64,000 bases of DNA from Clostridia bacterium. GTDB lineage: Bacteria; Bacillota; Clostridia; Acetivibrionales; DSM-2933. Every line of letters starts with the position of its first letter. Positions within the stretch are counted from its first letter, which is position 1. Below the pieces are notes generated by a model. It saw only the letters and a program-made list of their open reading frames with translations, did not search any database and had not been told where the DNA came from. Location: contig JAOAEJ010000052.1 of assembly GCA_026416815.1 (NCBI GenBank), positions 44,367 to 108,366 on the forward strand, given 5' to 3'. Positions 56,093-64,000 of this stretch are shown here, piece by piece. Made by a program: the position numbers and the translations under genes.

Positions 56093-56383
56093 ATGAGTAG
56101 GGTAGAAAAGTTTAGACAGGCCAGACTGGTTAGAATAAAATGCATTTTACTGTTTATGCTGTTTTTTCTAATAGCTGTTGCGGGCTTATGTGTATCGGAT
56201 TATTCTATTAACAGTGTTATGAAGAATGAAAAGGCTGTTAAATTAATTACATTCAGAAACATTAGCAATGCTTATTTGGAGGTTAACTTTTTAAGTAAGA
56301 AGACCTATATTAATATAAAATATATTATTAGGGACTATCAGAAGATAAAGAATAAGATTAAAAAATTCGGGCATACCGGATGA
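56093..56383 (+). CDS. small single-pass membrane protein
   Basis: A 96-residue protein with one transmembrane helix (about 16-40) between basic ends; the C-terminal half is rich in Lys, Asn and Ile. GGTGG upstream favours the ATG at 56093. I do not recognise a family. It lies between spoIIP and lepA; its stop codon is inside the 5' arm of its own terminator. Confidence 0.55.
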   Translation: MSRVEKFRQARLVRIKCILLFMLFFLIAVAGLCVSDYSINSVMKNEKAVKLITFRNISNAYLEVNFLSKKTYINIKYIIRDYQKIKNKIKKFGHTG

Positions 56384-56427
56384 GTATCACCATAATACTT
56401 ATACCTGGATATAGCCCGATTTTTTTA
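56359..56427 (+). terminator. terminator overlapping the small gene's end
   Basis: AAAAATTCGGGC and GCCCGATTTTTTT form the base stem, separated by about 45 nt. The 5' arm overlaps the last codons of the preceding gene. Confidence 0.6.
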
Positions 56428-56631
56428 TAAAAAATCTTCTATTCACGAGGTAATGGTTATGTTATAATTATATGCTGATAAATCATATTCTCACATTCTT
56501 ATAGGCCATGAGCTTTATATCCGAAAAATAGGTGTACAGTCATAGGGTAAGAGCAAGAATGTGTTAGTCAGCGTAACTGATAAGTAGCAATTTAAAAAAA
56601 TTCATCCTTAGTATAGATGGAGGATACATTG

Positions 56632-58440
56632 ATGGCAAGTGAAAGACAAAAGAGAATACGTAATTTTTGTATAATTGCACATATAGACCACGGTAAATCT
56701 ACCCTTGCGGACAGGTTGCTTGAAAAAACCGGTGTGTTGACCGAAAGGGAGATGGAAGACCAGGTTTTGGATAATATGGACATAGAGAGAGAACGTGGTA
56801 TTACCATAAAAGCTCAGGCTGTTAGAATGGTTTATAAGGCGGCTGATGGTGAAGAGTATGTATTTAACCTTATAGATACCCCAGGGCACGTAGACTTTAA
56901 CTATGAGGTATCCCGAAGCCTTGCAGCTTGTGAGGGAGCGGTACTTGTAGTAGATGCAGCTCAAGGGATTGAAGCTCAGACTCTGGCAAACGTGTATCTT
57001 GCGCTGGAGCACAATCTTGAAATTATGCCTGTTATAAACAAGATTGACTTGCCAAGTGCACAGCCCGAAGTAGTTAAGAAAGAGATAGAGGACGTAATTG
57101 GACTTGACGCCGGCGATGCTCCTCTTATTTCTGCGAAGAACGGTATTAATATTGAAGATGTACTGGCAAATGCTGTATTAAAGGTGCCTTGTCCCGCCGG
57201 CGATGAGGATGCCCCTCTCCGTGCCCTTATTTTTGACTCGTACTATGACAGCTACAAGGGTGTTATAGTATATATCAGGGTAAAGGAAGGTAAGGTCAAG
57301 GTCGGAGATAGCATAAAGATGATGTATACAGGAAAAGAGTTTACTGTAACCGAGATTGGTTATATGAGGCCGGGAACTCATTTCCCTACGGGTGAACTTT
57401 TAGCCGGTGAAGTAGGATATATTGCTGCAAGTATAAAGAATGTAAAAGATACCAGGGTAGGGGATACAATTACGCTTTCCGACAACCCTGCTAAAGAGCC
57501 GCTTCCCGGTTATAAAAAGGTTAATTCAATGGTTTTCTGCGGTATATACCCTGCAGACGGTTCTAAGTATGGCGACTTGAGGGATGCCCTGGAAAAATTG
57601 CAGCTGAATGACGCAGCTCTTTCCTTTGAACCTGAGTCCTCGGTAGCTTTGGGATTCGGCTTTAGATGTGGTTTCCTTGGACTGCTTCATATGGAAATAA
57701 TCCAAGAGCGTCTTGAGAGGGAGTACAACCTTGATTTGGTAACCACTGCTCCAAGTGTTATTTATAAGATTATAAAGACTGATGGAGAGGTATTTGACAT
57801 AGATAATCCTACAAACCTGCCGCCGGTTGCTGAGATAGAAAGGATGGAGGAGCCAATTGTAAAAGCAACTATAATGGTTCCGACAGAATATGTGGGTAAC
57901 ATAATGGATTTGTCACAGGACAGGCGTGGTGTATATAAGGATATGAAGTACATTGATGAGGGCAGGGTAATGCTTACCTATGAAATGCCTCTGAATGAAA
58001 TTATATACGATTTCTTTGATGCCTTAAAGTCAAGAACAAAAGGCTATGCTTCCTTTGATTATGAGCTGCTTGGATATAAGGAATCCGACCTGGTTAAGCT
58101 GGATATAGTACTGAATGGTGATATAGTTGATGCCCTTTCCTTTATAGTACACAGGGAAAAAGCCTATACAAGGGGAAGAAGGATTGCGGAAAAGCTGAAG
58201 GAGACAATCCACAAGCAGCAATTTGAGATTCCAATACAGGCATGTATCGGCGGTAAGATAATTGCAAGGGAAACGGTAAAGGCTTACAGGAAGGACGTAC
58301 TTGCAAAATGCTATGGTGGGGACATAACCCGTAAGAAGAAGCTCCTGGAGAAGCAAAAAGAAGGTAAGAAGCGTATGCGTCAGGTAGGTACGGTAGAGAT
58401 ACCACAGGAAGCATTTATGAGCGTTCTTAAGCTGGATTAA
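56632..58440 (+). CDS. lepA: elongation factor 4
   Basis: A 602-residue ribosomal back-translocase GTPase of the usual length. G motifs are [22 protein letters not shown] and NKIDLP; the C-terminal LepA-specific domain has [27 protein letters not shown] at 56619-56623 sets the start at 56632 (MASERQKR), not five codons earlier. Confidence 0.98.
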   Translation: MASERQKRIRNFCIIAHIDHGKSTLADRLLEKTGVLTEREMEDQVLDNMDIERERGITIKAQAVRMVYKAADGEEYVFNLIDTPGHVDFNYEVSRSLAACEGAVLVVDAAQGIEAQTLANVYLALEHNLEIMPVINKIDLPSAQPEVVKKEIEDVIGLDAGDAPLISAKNGINIEDVLANAVLKVPCPAGDEDAPLRALIFDSYYDSYKGVIVYIRVKEGKVKVGDSIKMMYTGKEFTVTEIGYMRPGTHFPTGELLAGEVGYIAASIKNVKDTRVGDTITLSDNPAKEPLPGYKKVNSMVFCGIYPADGSKYGDLRDALEKLQLNDAALSFEPESSVALGFGFRCGFLGLLHMEIIQERLEREYNLDLVTTAPSVIYKIIKTDGEVFDIDNPTNLPPVAEIERMEEPIVKATIMVPTEYVGNIMDLSQDRRGVYKDMKYIDEGRVMLTYEMPLNEIIYDFFDALKSRTKGYASFDYELLGYKESDLVKLDIVLNGDIVDALSFIVHREKAYTRGRRIAEKLKETIHKQQFEIPIQACIGGKIIARETVKAYRKDVLAKCYGGDITRKKKLLEKQKEGKKRMRQVGTVEIPQEAFMSVLKLD

Positions 58441-58460
58441 TTTTAATATATGGTTGGAAG

Positions 58461-58490
58461 AATAAAGTACAGGGAAACTTGTACTTTATT
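58461..58490 (+). terminator. terminator of lepA
   Basis: AATAAAGTACA pairs with TGTACTTTATT, followed by TTG. 20 bp after the lepA stop. Confidence 0.85.
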
Positions 58491-58527
58491 TTGTATGGAA
58501 AAGGGATTGGGGGAGTGTGGTGTGGGA

Positions 58528-58940
58528 GGTAGAGGCAGTGAAGAACATGATTTCCTCCAGGCAGTTTCAAACTTCCCCTGCAGTGGAATATTTAAAGTGC
58601 AGGCTCCGCGGTGACTAGGGTAAAAGGTTATACTGTATTTTAACGCACTTCGAATGAAACTGCCTTCCGGAAATCATGTTCTTCCCTACCAAGGTACAAT
58701 GTGAGAGTCTATTAAAGACCCTAAAACCACAAAAGCTGAGCCTGCAAAGCGGCTCAAGGAGTCCTACAAGGACTCAGACAAAGACCCTTCGAAGGCCCTT
58801 GAGATTCAAGGGAAAAACGCATAGGACGTGCGTTTTAGGCTTCATAGGGCAGGATGCCCTTTGAAGCCGGTCCTCCCTAGACAAGCGAGTGGAGGGGAGC
58901 GTCCGAGAGGGGAACCCAGCAAGATGGGTTCCCCTCTCGG
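58528..58940. ncRNA. large multi-hairpin element between lepA and hemW
   Basis: A long-range stem joins 58528-58569 with 58655-58690: 5, 16 and 10 pairs separated by small loops, enclosing a CCTGCA/TGCAGG hairpin. It is followed by hairpins at 58737-58756, 58759-58775, 58786-58795, 58796-58812, 58814-58836, 58838-58868 (13 pairs), 58872-58895 and 58903-58940 (16 perfect pairs). GC-rich, no T run after the last stem and no supported gene. Strand unknown. Confidence 0.6.
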
Positions 58941-59036
58941 GGAGCAGCTTTAGACGACATCAAAGACTCTAAAATATACCACTACAAAGCCCACTCCAAA
59001 GCCACCCACTAAAAAACTTGAAACGAGGAAAAACAA

Positions 59037-60176
59037 ATGAACACCAAAGAAATAGGCCTATACATCCACATCCCCTTCTGCAAGTCCAAATGCCACTACT
59101 GTGACTTCAACTCCTTGCCCGGAAGAGAACTGCATATCCCTCAATACTTCGAGGCCCTAAAAAAGGAATTACAGCTCTACACAACAAAAGCCAAAAACTA
59201 CAGTATAAAATCCATATTTATCGGGGGAGGCACCCCTTCACTAGCAGACCCAGAACACATTACCAACATTATGTACTCCTGCAGAGAGCATTTTAACATA
59301 AAGAAAAACGCCGAAATCAGCATAGAAACAAACCCCGGAACCCTATCCTTTGAGAAACTGGCAGCATACAAGTCATCAGGTATAAACCGACTCAGCATGG
59401 GCTTGCAGGCATGGCAAAGTCATATACTCAATTACCTTGGCAGGATTCATAGCGCAGAGGATTTCGTAGAAAACTTCAATCAAGCAAGAAAGGCTGGATT
59501 TACAAATATAAACGCAGATTTGATATTCGGCATACCTAGTCAAACAATGGAGGAGTGGCGACATACTCTAACAGGTGTTGTAAATCTTGGACCCGAACAC
59601 CTATCCTGCTACAGCCTCAAAATAGAAGAAGGTACTGTTTTTGGAGAGAAACTGAAGTCAGGTGAACTCAACCAGATAGATGATGACATAGATAGAGAAA
59701 TGTACCATAGTACAATTGAAATTCTGTCAACAAAGGGATACAATCACTACGAAATTTCCAACTTCGCGAAACCGGGCTATGAATGCAGGCATAACCTTCT
59801 TTACTGGAAGATAGACGAATATATAGGACTCGGGGCAGGAGCGCACTCATACTTTGAAGGCAATAGGTACAATAATGTCTGCAGTATTGAACGGTATATA
59901 GCAGCCATAGGGCAAAACGAAATTCCCCGGGAAAACGTTCAATGGATAGATAAAAAAGATAGTATATCGGAATTTATCATACTTGGGCTTAGGGTGATGG
60001 ATGGTATAAGTTTAAGCGAATTTCAAGCTAAGTTTAGCGAAGATATTTTCGATTTATTCGGTACACAAATAGATAAACTGTCTGAAGCTAAGCTTTTGGA
60101 GTTAAGGGAAGGTAAGCTTAAATTGACATCTAACGGGCTAGATTTTGCCAATCAGGTTTTCGTAGAATTTATATAA
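59037..60176 (+). CDS. hemW: radical SAM family heme chaperone HemW
   Basis: A 379-residue HemN-like protein whose cluster motif CKSKCHYCDF has cysteines at 15, 19 and 22, followed by FIGGGTPSLA, RLSMGLQAWQ and ADLIFGIPSQT. It lacks the extra N-terminal region of coproporphyrinogen oxidase HemN; HemW-type proteins bind and deliver haem. AACGAGGAAAAACAA precedes the ATG. The first half of the coding strand is strikingly C-rich and G-poor against its neighbours. lepA-hemW adjacency is common in Firmicutes. Confidence 0.95.
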   Translation: MNTKEIGLYIHIPFCKSKCHYCDFNSLPGRELHIPQYFEALKKELQLYTTKAKNYSIKSIFIGGGTPSLADPEHITNIMYSCREHFNIKKNAEISIETNPGTLSFEKLAAYKSSGINRLSMGLQAWQSHILNYLGRIHSAEDFVENFNQARKAGFTNINADLIFGIPSQTMEEWRHTLTGVVNLGPEHLSCYSLKIEEGTVFGEKLKSGELNQIDDDIDREMYHSTIEILSTKGYNHYEISNFAKPGYECRHNLLYWKIDEYIGLGAGAHSYFEGNRYNNVCSIERYIAAIGQNEIPRENVQWIDKKDSISEFIILGLRVMDGISLSEFQAKFSEDIFDLFGTQIDKLSEAKLLELREGKLKLTSNGLDFANQVFVEFI

Positions 60177-60180
60177 GAAA

Positions 60181-60217
60181 AATAAAAAAAACGTACATTA
60201 TGTACGTTTTTTTTATT
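60181..60217. terminator. bidirectional terminator between hemW and rpsT
   Basis: The arms 60181-60197 and 60201-60217 (A-rich/ACGTACA and TGTACGT/T-rich) are perfect 17-nt complements with a 3-nt loop. It overlaps the rpsT stop codon. Confidence 0.9.
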
Positions 60218-60476
60218 TATTAACAGCGTTTAAAGCCTTTACTAATCTGGACTTTCTTCTCGCAGCGGTGTTTTTGTGCATTAAATTCTTTGCTGCTGCT
60301 TTGTCTAACGCTTTAATAGCAAGCTTTAATTTTTCAACAGCTGAAGCATCTTTGCTTGCGATAGCTTCCTTAGACTTTTTGATAGCTGTCTTTAAAGCTG
60401 ATTTTCTCATAGTATTCTTTAAAGTTTTAACTTTAATTACTTTTACTCTTTTTATAGCGGATTTAATATTTGGCAA
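60213..60476 (-). CDS. rpsT: 30S ribosomal protein S20, TTG start
   Basis: An 87-residue S20, the standard length. After the start it reads PNIKSAIKRVKVIKVKTLKN, and the end is NTAARRKSRLVKALNAVNK. The initiator is TTG with AGGAGG 8 bp upstream; a GTG overlapping that site would add three residues and is less likely. E. coli rpsT also uses a non-ATG start, which is linked to its autoregulation. Confidence 0.96.
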   Translation of the reverse strand: MPNIKSAIKRVKVIKVKTLKNTMRKSALKTAIKKSKEAIASKDASAVEKLKLAIKALDKAAAKNLMHKNTAARRKSRLVKALNAVNK

Positions 60477-60554
60477 CCCATTCACCTCCTGCGAGTTAAT
60501 CAACATGAAACATTTTACCATGAAGAAATTTAAATTGCAAGGGTATTTTTGAGA

Positions 60555-60660
60555 TATAGATAACCAAAGTTAAAAGTGATTTTATCCAGTTAGGCAAATC
60601 ACACTTAGCACAGCTCATTGCCTGACGGTCAATCACTAAGTTTAACTTTGATTATCTACA
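60555..60660 (+). repeat. R1 element, copy E
   Basis: Outer arms TATAGATAACCAAAGTTAAA and TTTAACTTTGATTATCTACA pair with two mismatches, although their sequence differs from the arms of copies C and D. The interior is nearly the same as in copy C (GTGATTTTATCCAGTTAGGC, CACAGCTCATTG, CAATCACTAAG). It lies between the divergent rpsT and gpr genes. Confidence 0.9.
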
Positions 60661-60759
60661 GTTAAAAGATTTAATTTGTTGATATTATCTTAGTATTTAA
60701 AGAAAAATGTGTGGAAAAATACTTATAAAGCATTATATTTTAAGGAAGGTTGAGTGTTG

Positions 60760-61764
60760 ATGTTAAATAATAAAAATATTAGAACAGACCTTGCCCTGGA
60801 GGCACATGAGCTGTTCAAGCAGCAAGCAATGAACGAGGTTTTACGGGAACGTGGCGAGCCACCGGGAGTAGATGTTGAGAATGCCGGTACTCAGGATATA
60901 AAAATTACAAGGGTTAAGGTCACATCACCTACAGGCGAAGCTTCAATAGGAAAACCAATGGGGACATACATAACCCTTGAGGTACCGAGGTTGAAGGAAA
61001 ATGATCAGGTACTATACGAAAATACCTGCAAGGAACTGGCAAAGGAGCTTACTGGTATTCTTAAATTAGGTGAAAAGTCTACAATATTAATTGTTGGGCT
61101 TGGTAACTGGAATGTCACTCCGGATGCCCTTGGCCCCAAGGCTGTATCAAGTGTCATGGTTACACGACATTTATTGAATTATGTACCCGAACAGGTGGAT
61201 AACGGAGTAAGGCCTGTATGTGCAATATCACCCGGTGTCCTGGGTATAACCGGTATTGAGACGGGGGAAATTGTTAAAGGTATAGTAGATAAGGTCAAAC
61301 CCGATGTTATAATAGCTATTGATGCTTTGGCTTCCAGGAAGATGGAAAGGGTAAGCACAACTATACAGATTGCCGATACCGGTATAGCTCCAGGGTCTGG
61401 AGTGGGTAACAAACGTATGGAACTGTCTAAAGCCACTCTAGGCGTTCCGGTAATTGCTATAGGAGTTCCTACAGTGGTTGATGCGGCAACTATGGCTAAT
61501 GATACAATTGATCTTGTTATGGATAGCTTAATGAAAGAAGCTGGGCAAGGAACTGAATTCTATAAAATGTTGAATACTATTGATAGGGATGAGAAGTACC
61601 AGCTAATAAGAGAGGTTTTAGCTCCCTATATAGGTAATCTGATAGTTACACCTAAGGAGATAGACGACATTATTGAAAGGGTTTCAAAGGTAATTGCTAA
61701 TGGATTGAACATAGCTCTTCATCAAGGTATAACACTGAATGACGTTAACAGGTATGTACATTAG
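60760..61764 (+). CDS. gpr: germination protease GPR
   Basis: A 334-residue A25-family protease that degrades SASPs at germination. It has IRTDLALEAHEL near the N-terminus (the propeptide region), ILIVGLGNWNVTPDALGPKA, AISPGVLGITGIETGEI and IAIDALASRKMERVSTTIQI with GIAPGSGVGNKR. AAGGAAGG at 60742-60749 favours the ATG at 60760. A CATTATA upstream resembles a sigma-F/G -10. Its substrate SASP is encoded at 29574. Confidence 0.96.
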   Translation: MLNNKNIRTDLALEAHELFKQQAMNEVLRERGEPPGVDVENAGTQDIKITRVKVTSPTGEASIGKPMGTYITLEVPRLKENDQVLYENTCKELAKELTGILKLGEKSTILIVGLGNWNVTPDALGPKAVSSVMVTRHLLNYVPEQVDNGVRPVCAISPGVLGITGIETGEIVKGIVDKVKPDVIIAIDALASRKMERVSTTIQIADTGIAPGSGVGNKRMELSKATLGVPVIAIGVPTVVDAATMANDTIDLVMDSLMKEAGQGTEFYKMLNTIDRDEKYQLIREVLAPYIGNLIVTPKEIDDIIERVSKVIANGLNIALHQGITLNDVNRYVH

Positions 61765-61836
61765 TAAGGTCAAAAGAATAATATAAGTGCAATAGACATA
61801 AAAGTTCATTTATTGCTATAAAATTCAACTGGATTA

Positions 61837-61884
61837 AAGACAGTTTTCATATATAATTATCTTATATATGAGAGCTGTCTTCTT
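61837..61884 (+). terminator. terminator of gpr
   Basis: AAGACAG/CTGTCTT and TCATATATAA/TTATATATGA form a long stem, followed by CTTAATTTC. Confidence 0.7.
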
Positions 61885-61949
61885 AATTTCGGGCCAGAAT
61901 ATTATTTGTTTTTGAATTTATATTATTTATTGTGGATAGGGTGTTATAA

Positions 61950-62759
61950 ATGTCAATGAGTAGTGTTGCAAATGTACATTTCAAAAAAGTGTTATTTTCT
62001 ATTTGTATTATTTTACCTATACTATTTAGTGTCGGCTGCACAAAGGAAGTTAGTAAGCCTGCAGGGTTGGCTACGGCACAGGCAGTAACAGGGCAAAGTA
62101 CAAGTAATAACAATACTAGTGTAGACAAGCCTGTGGAGTCTAAGCCGAGAGAGGCTATAGTAGTTGTGGACCCCGGGCATGGAGGCGACGACCAAGGTAC
62201 TTACCATGGAGATATGCTCGAAAAGAATATTAATCTGGATATCTCTAAGAGACTGGTCAAACTGCTGAAAAATGACGGTATAAATGTAGTCATTACAAGG
62301 GAAAGCGATGTCTTTGTCGGGCTGAAGGAAAGAGCTGAAATGGCAAATAACCTGGACGCCGCTCTATTTATCAGTGTACACAATAATGAAATGACAGGCC
62401 AGCCTGGGTATAGGGGAACTGAAACTTTATATTGTCCTTCTCCGAATACTGTGGAAGACAAAATGAATGGTAAGAAGCTGGCGGCTATTGTCCAAAAAGA
62501 ACTTGTTAAAACTCTTAAGACTATAGATAACGGCATAATCAGCAGGCCCAATCTGGCTGTTTTACGACGTACAAAAATGCCTGCTGTTATTGCGGAGATT
62601 GCTTATGTTTCAAATCCTTCAGACAGGGCAAGGCTTGACTCTGCTGAGTTTAGACAAAAAGCTGCCGGCGCTCTGGCGAGATCGGTTTTGAAAGCTCTGG
62701 AGGAAATGGGGGCAAGCAGAGATACCAGCGGTAAATTGATGTTACCGCCGGGAAAATGA
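61950..62759 (+). CDS. lipoprotein N-acetylmuramoyl-L-alanine amidase
   Basis: A 269-residue protein. The N-terminal signal peptide ends in LFSVGC, a likely lipobox with acylated Cys. After a low-complexity linker (about 31-65) comes an Amidase_3 domain: VVVDPGHGGDDQG with the first zinc His, NINLDISKRL, a Glu, FISVHNNEM with the second His, and AEIAYVSNPSDR with the catalytic Glu. It cleaves the amide between muramic acid and the stem peptide. Next to gpr and resembling CwlD-type enzymes, it may act in sporulation. Confidence 0.9.
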   Translation: MSMSSVANVHFKKVLFSICIILPILFSVGCTKEVSKPAGLATAQAVTGQSTSNNNTSVDKPVESKPREAIVVVDPGHGGDDQGTYHGDMLEKNINLDISKRLVKLLKNDGINVVITRESDVFVGLKERAEMANNLDAALFISVHNNEMTGQPGYRGTETLYCPSPNTVEDKMNGKKLAAIVQKELVKTLKTIDNGIISRPNLAVLRRTKMPAVIAEIAYVSNPSDRARLDSAEFRQKAAGALARSVLKALEEMGASRDTSGKLMLPPGK

Positions 62760-63025
62760 AGGTTATAGTAGGAAATACATTTCTTTGGCTGTTATGTCCT
62801 CCTACTCGAAAAGCATTCTGTTACAAGGCATAAGTAGCGTTTTCCTTAAAGAGCGAAATAGCATAGATTAATTATGGTAAGATAAAAAGGAAGGGAAAAC
62901 CTTTCTTTTTTTATATCCAAAGAGTATAATTTTGAATATAGTACTTGATATAGCTACTTAAGCTATTACGTAAATACAAAATCTCAGAGTAAAAGCGGAT
63001 TCTTACTTAAGCATGGGGGGCATGT

Positions 63026-63718
63026 ATGAAACAAATATGGAGATACTTGCTTATTCTGATTTTAGTGCTGGTTTTATGGAACACTATAATAATGAAACCA
63101 TTGAAGATTTTTACAGTGTTTTTACATGAACTTGGACATGCACTAATGGCATTTATATTTGGATATGGAATACAAGGATTTAAGGTCAATATGAATGAGA
63201 GCGGACATACGCTGGTGCAGGCCAAGGGATGGTTTTCAATGTTTATGATAGCTAATGGTGGTTATCTGGGAAGTGTTCTCTTTGCACTGCTGATACTGTG
63301 TCTTAAAAGGACTTTCTTTAAGAAGTATATTATGGGGACTATAGCAATTGTATTTTTGTTTGTCACCATAAAGTTTTCAGGATTTTCCTTTGCACTTTTG
63401 TATTCGGTAATTTTTGCTGCCATTGTACTTGTTCTATATATGGCGCAAAACGACAAGCTCACTGACTGGGTGATTGATATTATAGGTATTGCCAGTGTAG
63501 CATATGCAATTTATGATACTTTTGTAGATACTATACTGCTGCAAATAAATATTTACTTGCACCTTATAACCGGGTGGTATAAGCAGCCTGTGACTGATGC
63601 GGTACAATTGTCCAAAATGACTGGCATACCGGCTATAGTATGGGGATTCATATGGCTGGCTATAGCACTATTTGCGGTAAATGCAACACTTATAAAGCCT
63701 TCGAAGGGGAAGAGATAA
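63026..63718 (+). CDS. M50-family membrane metalloprotease-like protein
   Basis: A 230-residue protein with six or so transmembrane helices. The zinc motif HELGHAL lies at residues 34-40, within the first part of the protein, and an NGGYLGSVLFALL segment follows, as in the M50B-like group. The second metal-ligand motif (typically NxxPxxxLDG) is not evident, so activity is uncertain. GGGGGGCATGT precedes the ATG. Single gene followed by a double hairpin. Confidence 0.8.
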   Translation: MKQIWRYLLILILVLVLWNTIIMKPLKIFTVFLHELGHALMAFIFGYGIQGFKVNMNESGHTLVQAKGWFSMFMIANGGYLGSVLFALLILCLKRTFFKKYIMGTIAIVFLFVTIKFSGFSFALLYSVIFAAIVLVLYMAQNDKLTDWVIDIIGIASVAYAIYDTFVDTILLQINIYLHLITGWYKQPVTDAVQLSKMTGIPAIVWGFIWLAIALFAVNATLIKPSKGKR

Positions 63719-63730
63719 AAGCAACGGATA

Positions 63731-63775
63731 AGGGGAGTGCCGTCATAGCTTAGGCTCTGAAGTACTCCCTTTTTT
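63731..63775 (+). terminator. terminator of the M50 gene
   Basis: AGGGGAGT pairs with ACTCCCT, followed by TTTTTT. Confidence 0.75.
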
Positions 63776-63806
63776 ATTGTCTAAGAAAGTGCATTTCTTA
63801 GACAAT
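63776..63806. terminator. second hairpin after the M50 gene
   Basis: ATTGTCTAAGAAA and TTTCTTAGACAAT are perfect 13-nt arms around GTGCA, with AAAAATA after it. Confidence 0.6.
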
Positions 63807-63823
63807 AAAAATATTTAATTTAA

Positions 63824-63895
63824 GCGCGTTCCATAATTCCTCGCTATGCTCGGAAAGGAACATGCGCAAACAAAAGTGGCAAAGCCACATTTGTT
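63824..63895. other. two hairpins before ligA
   Basis: GCGC-TTCC pairs with GGAA-GCGC (63824-63867). AACAAAAGTGGC (63869-63880) pairs with GCCACATTTGTT (63884-63895), with one A-A mismatch. No T run follows; they lie in the ligA leader. Confidence 0.45.
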
Positions 63896-63935
63896 ATATT
63901 CATGGTTTATACAATACATACAATGGAGGATTAAC

Positions 63936-64000
63936 ATGGCTGCAGATATCGAAAAAAGAATAAACGAGCTAAGAGACACCCTAAATTATCATAATCATAA
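63936..64000 (+). CDS. ligA: start of NAD-dependent DNA ligase (partial)
   Basis: Only the first 21 residues are in the window: MAADIEKRINELRDTLNYHN and one more. The pattern of a short helix ending in RDTLNYHNH matches the Ia domain of bacterial LigA, which recognises NAD+. GGAGGATTAAC precedes the ATG. The rest lies beyond the window. Confidence 0.8.
   Translation, partial: MAADIEKRINELRDTLNYHNH

Noticed and set aside
58676..58864. Open frame of 62 codons on the plus strand in the lepA-hemW gap
   Set aside because: It has no ribosome site, its composition follows the hairpin arms beneath it, and it starts inside one arm of the long-range stem. The structure explains the region better.
58528..58940. 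Group II or group I intron
   Set aside because: No domain V-like hairpin, no intron-encoded protein and no interrupted gene.

Overview
The window comes from a low-GC, endospore-forming, anaerobic member of the Clostridia. The evidence is AT-rich sequence, strong AGGAGG-type ribosome binding sites, sporulation genes (spoIIP, gpr, an alpha/beta-type SASP, several coat-like proteins), an anaerobic thiamin pathway (ThiH, ThiC), HemZ/HemW, rubrerythrin, and the recJ-apt-relA-dtd-MBL-hemZ-hisS-aspS gene order typical of Clostridia. The overall set would fit a cellulolytic Ruminiclostridium-like lineage, but no gene here proves the species. No rRNA, tRNA, CRISPR array, prophage or transposase gene was found.

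Layout. 1-6.2 kb: the 3' end of a beta-lysine acetyltransferase gene, rubrerythrin, an AnfO-like/YwqK-like pair, and a redox module in which two paralogous MarR regulators alternate with a flavodoxin, an FMN-binding protein and a DUF6544-like protein. 6.4-23 kb is accessory: membrane proteins, spore-surface proteins, a methyltransferase, a TipA-type MerR regulator, two tandem hybrid-like PAS histidine kinases, a metallophosphoesterase, a yaiI-crcB-crcB operon, a remnant-like germination locus, an HD-GYP protein and a MATE pump. 23-29.5 kb: dinB, then a TPP-riboswitch-controlled thiamin cluster (PNPOx-like, thiG, thiH, thiD2-thiE fusion, thiC). 29.5-35.7 kb: a SASP, a GNAT protein, a c-di-AMP-riboswitch-controlled NlpC/P60 hydrolase, comEC and holA. 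36-53.5 kb is a housekeeping run from recJ to aspS (T-box before hisS), then lepB, a TetR regulator and a giant CoA-dehydratase/activase protein. 53.6-64 kb: small proteins, spoIIP, lepA, a long stretch of consecutive hairpins, hemW, rpsT, gpr, a lipoprotein amidase, an M50 protease and the start of ligA.

Beyond genes, the window is rich in structured DNA/RNA. One family of about 105-bp imperfect palindromes (called R1 here) occurs five times in intergenic gaps; its outer stem changes sequence between copies but stays paired, while its inner loop is conserved. A second family (R2, about 130 bp, 20-bp terminal inverted repeats, a conserved internal hairpin) occurs three times. A region of about 410 bp between lepA and hemW carries a long-range stem plus eight further hairpins, the last with 16 perfect pairs, and no gene. 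A smaller stem-closed structure lies between thiG and thiH and shares two short motifs with it. These are the best candidates for something undescribed.

Regulation that can be read directly: MarR-type palindromes over a sigma-A promoter, a MerR-type 19-bp-spacer promoter, a TetR-type dyad at a promoter, TPP and c-di-AMP riboswitches, a T-box with overlapping His and Asn codons, and many intrinsic terminators. Start codons were moved from the longest open frame where a ribosome binding site argued for it; lepB appears to need a non-standard ATA start.
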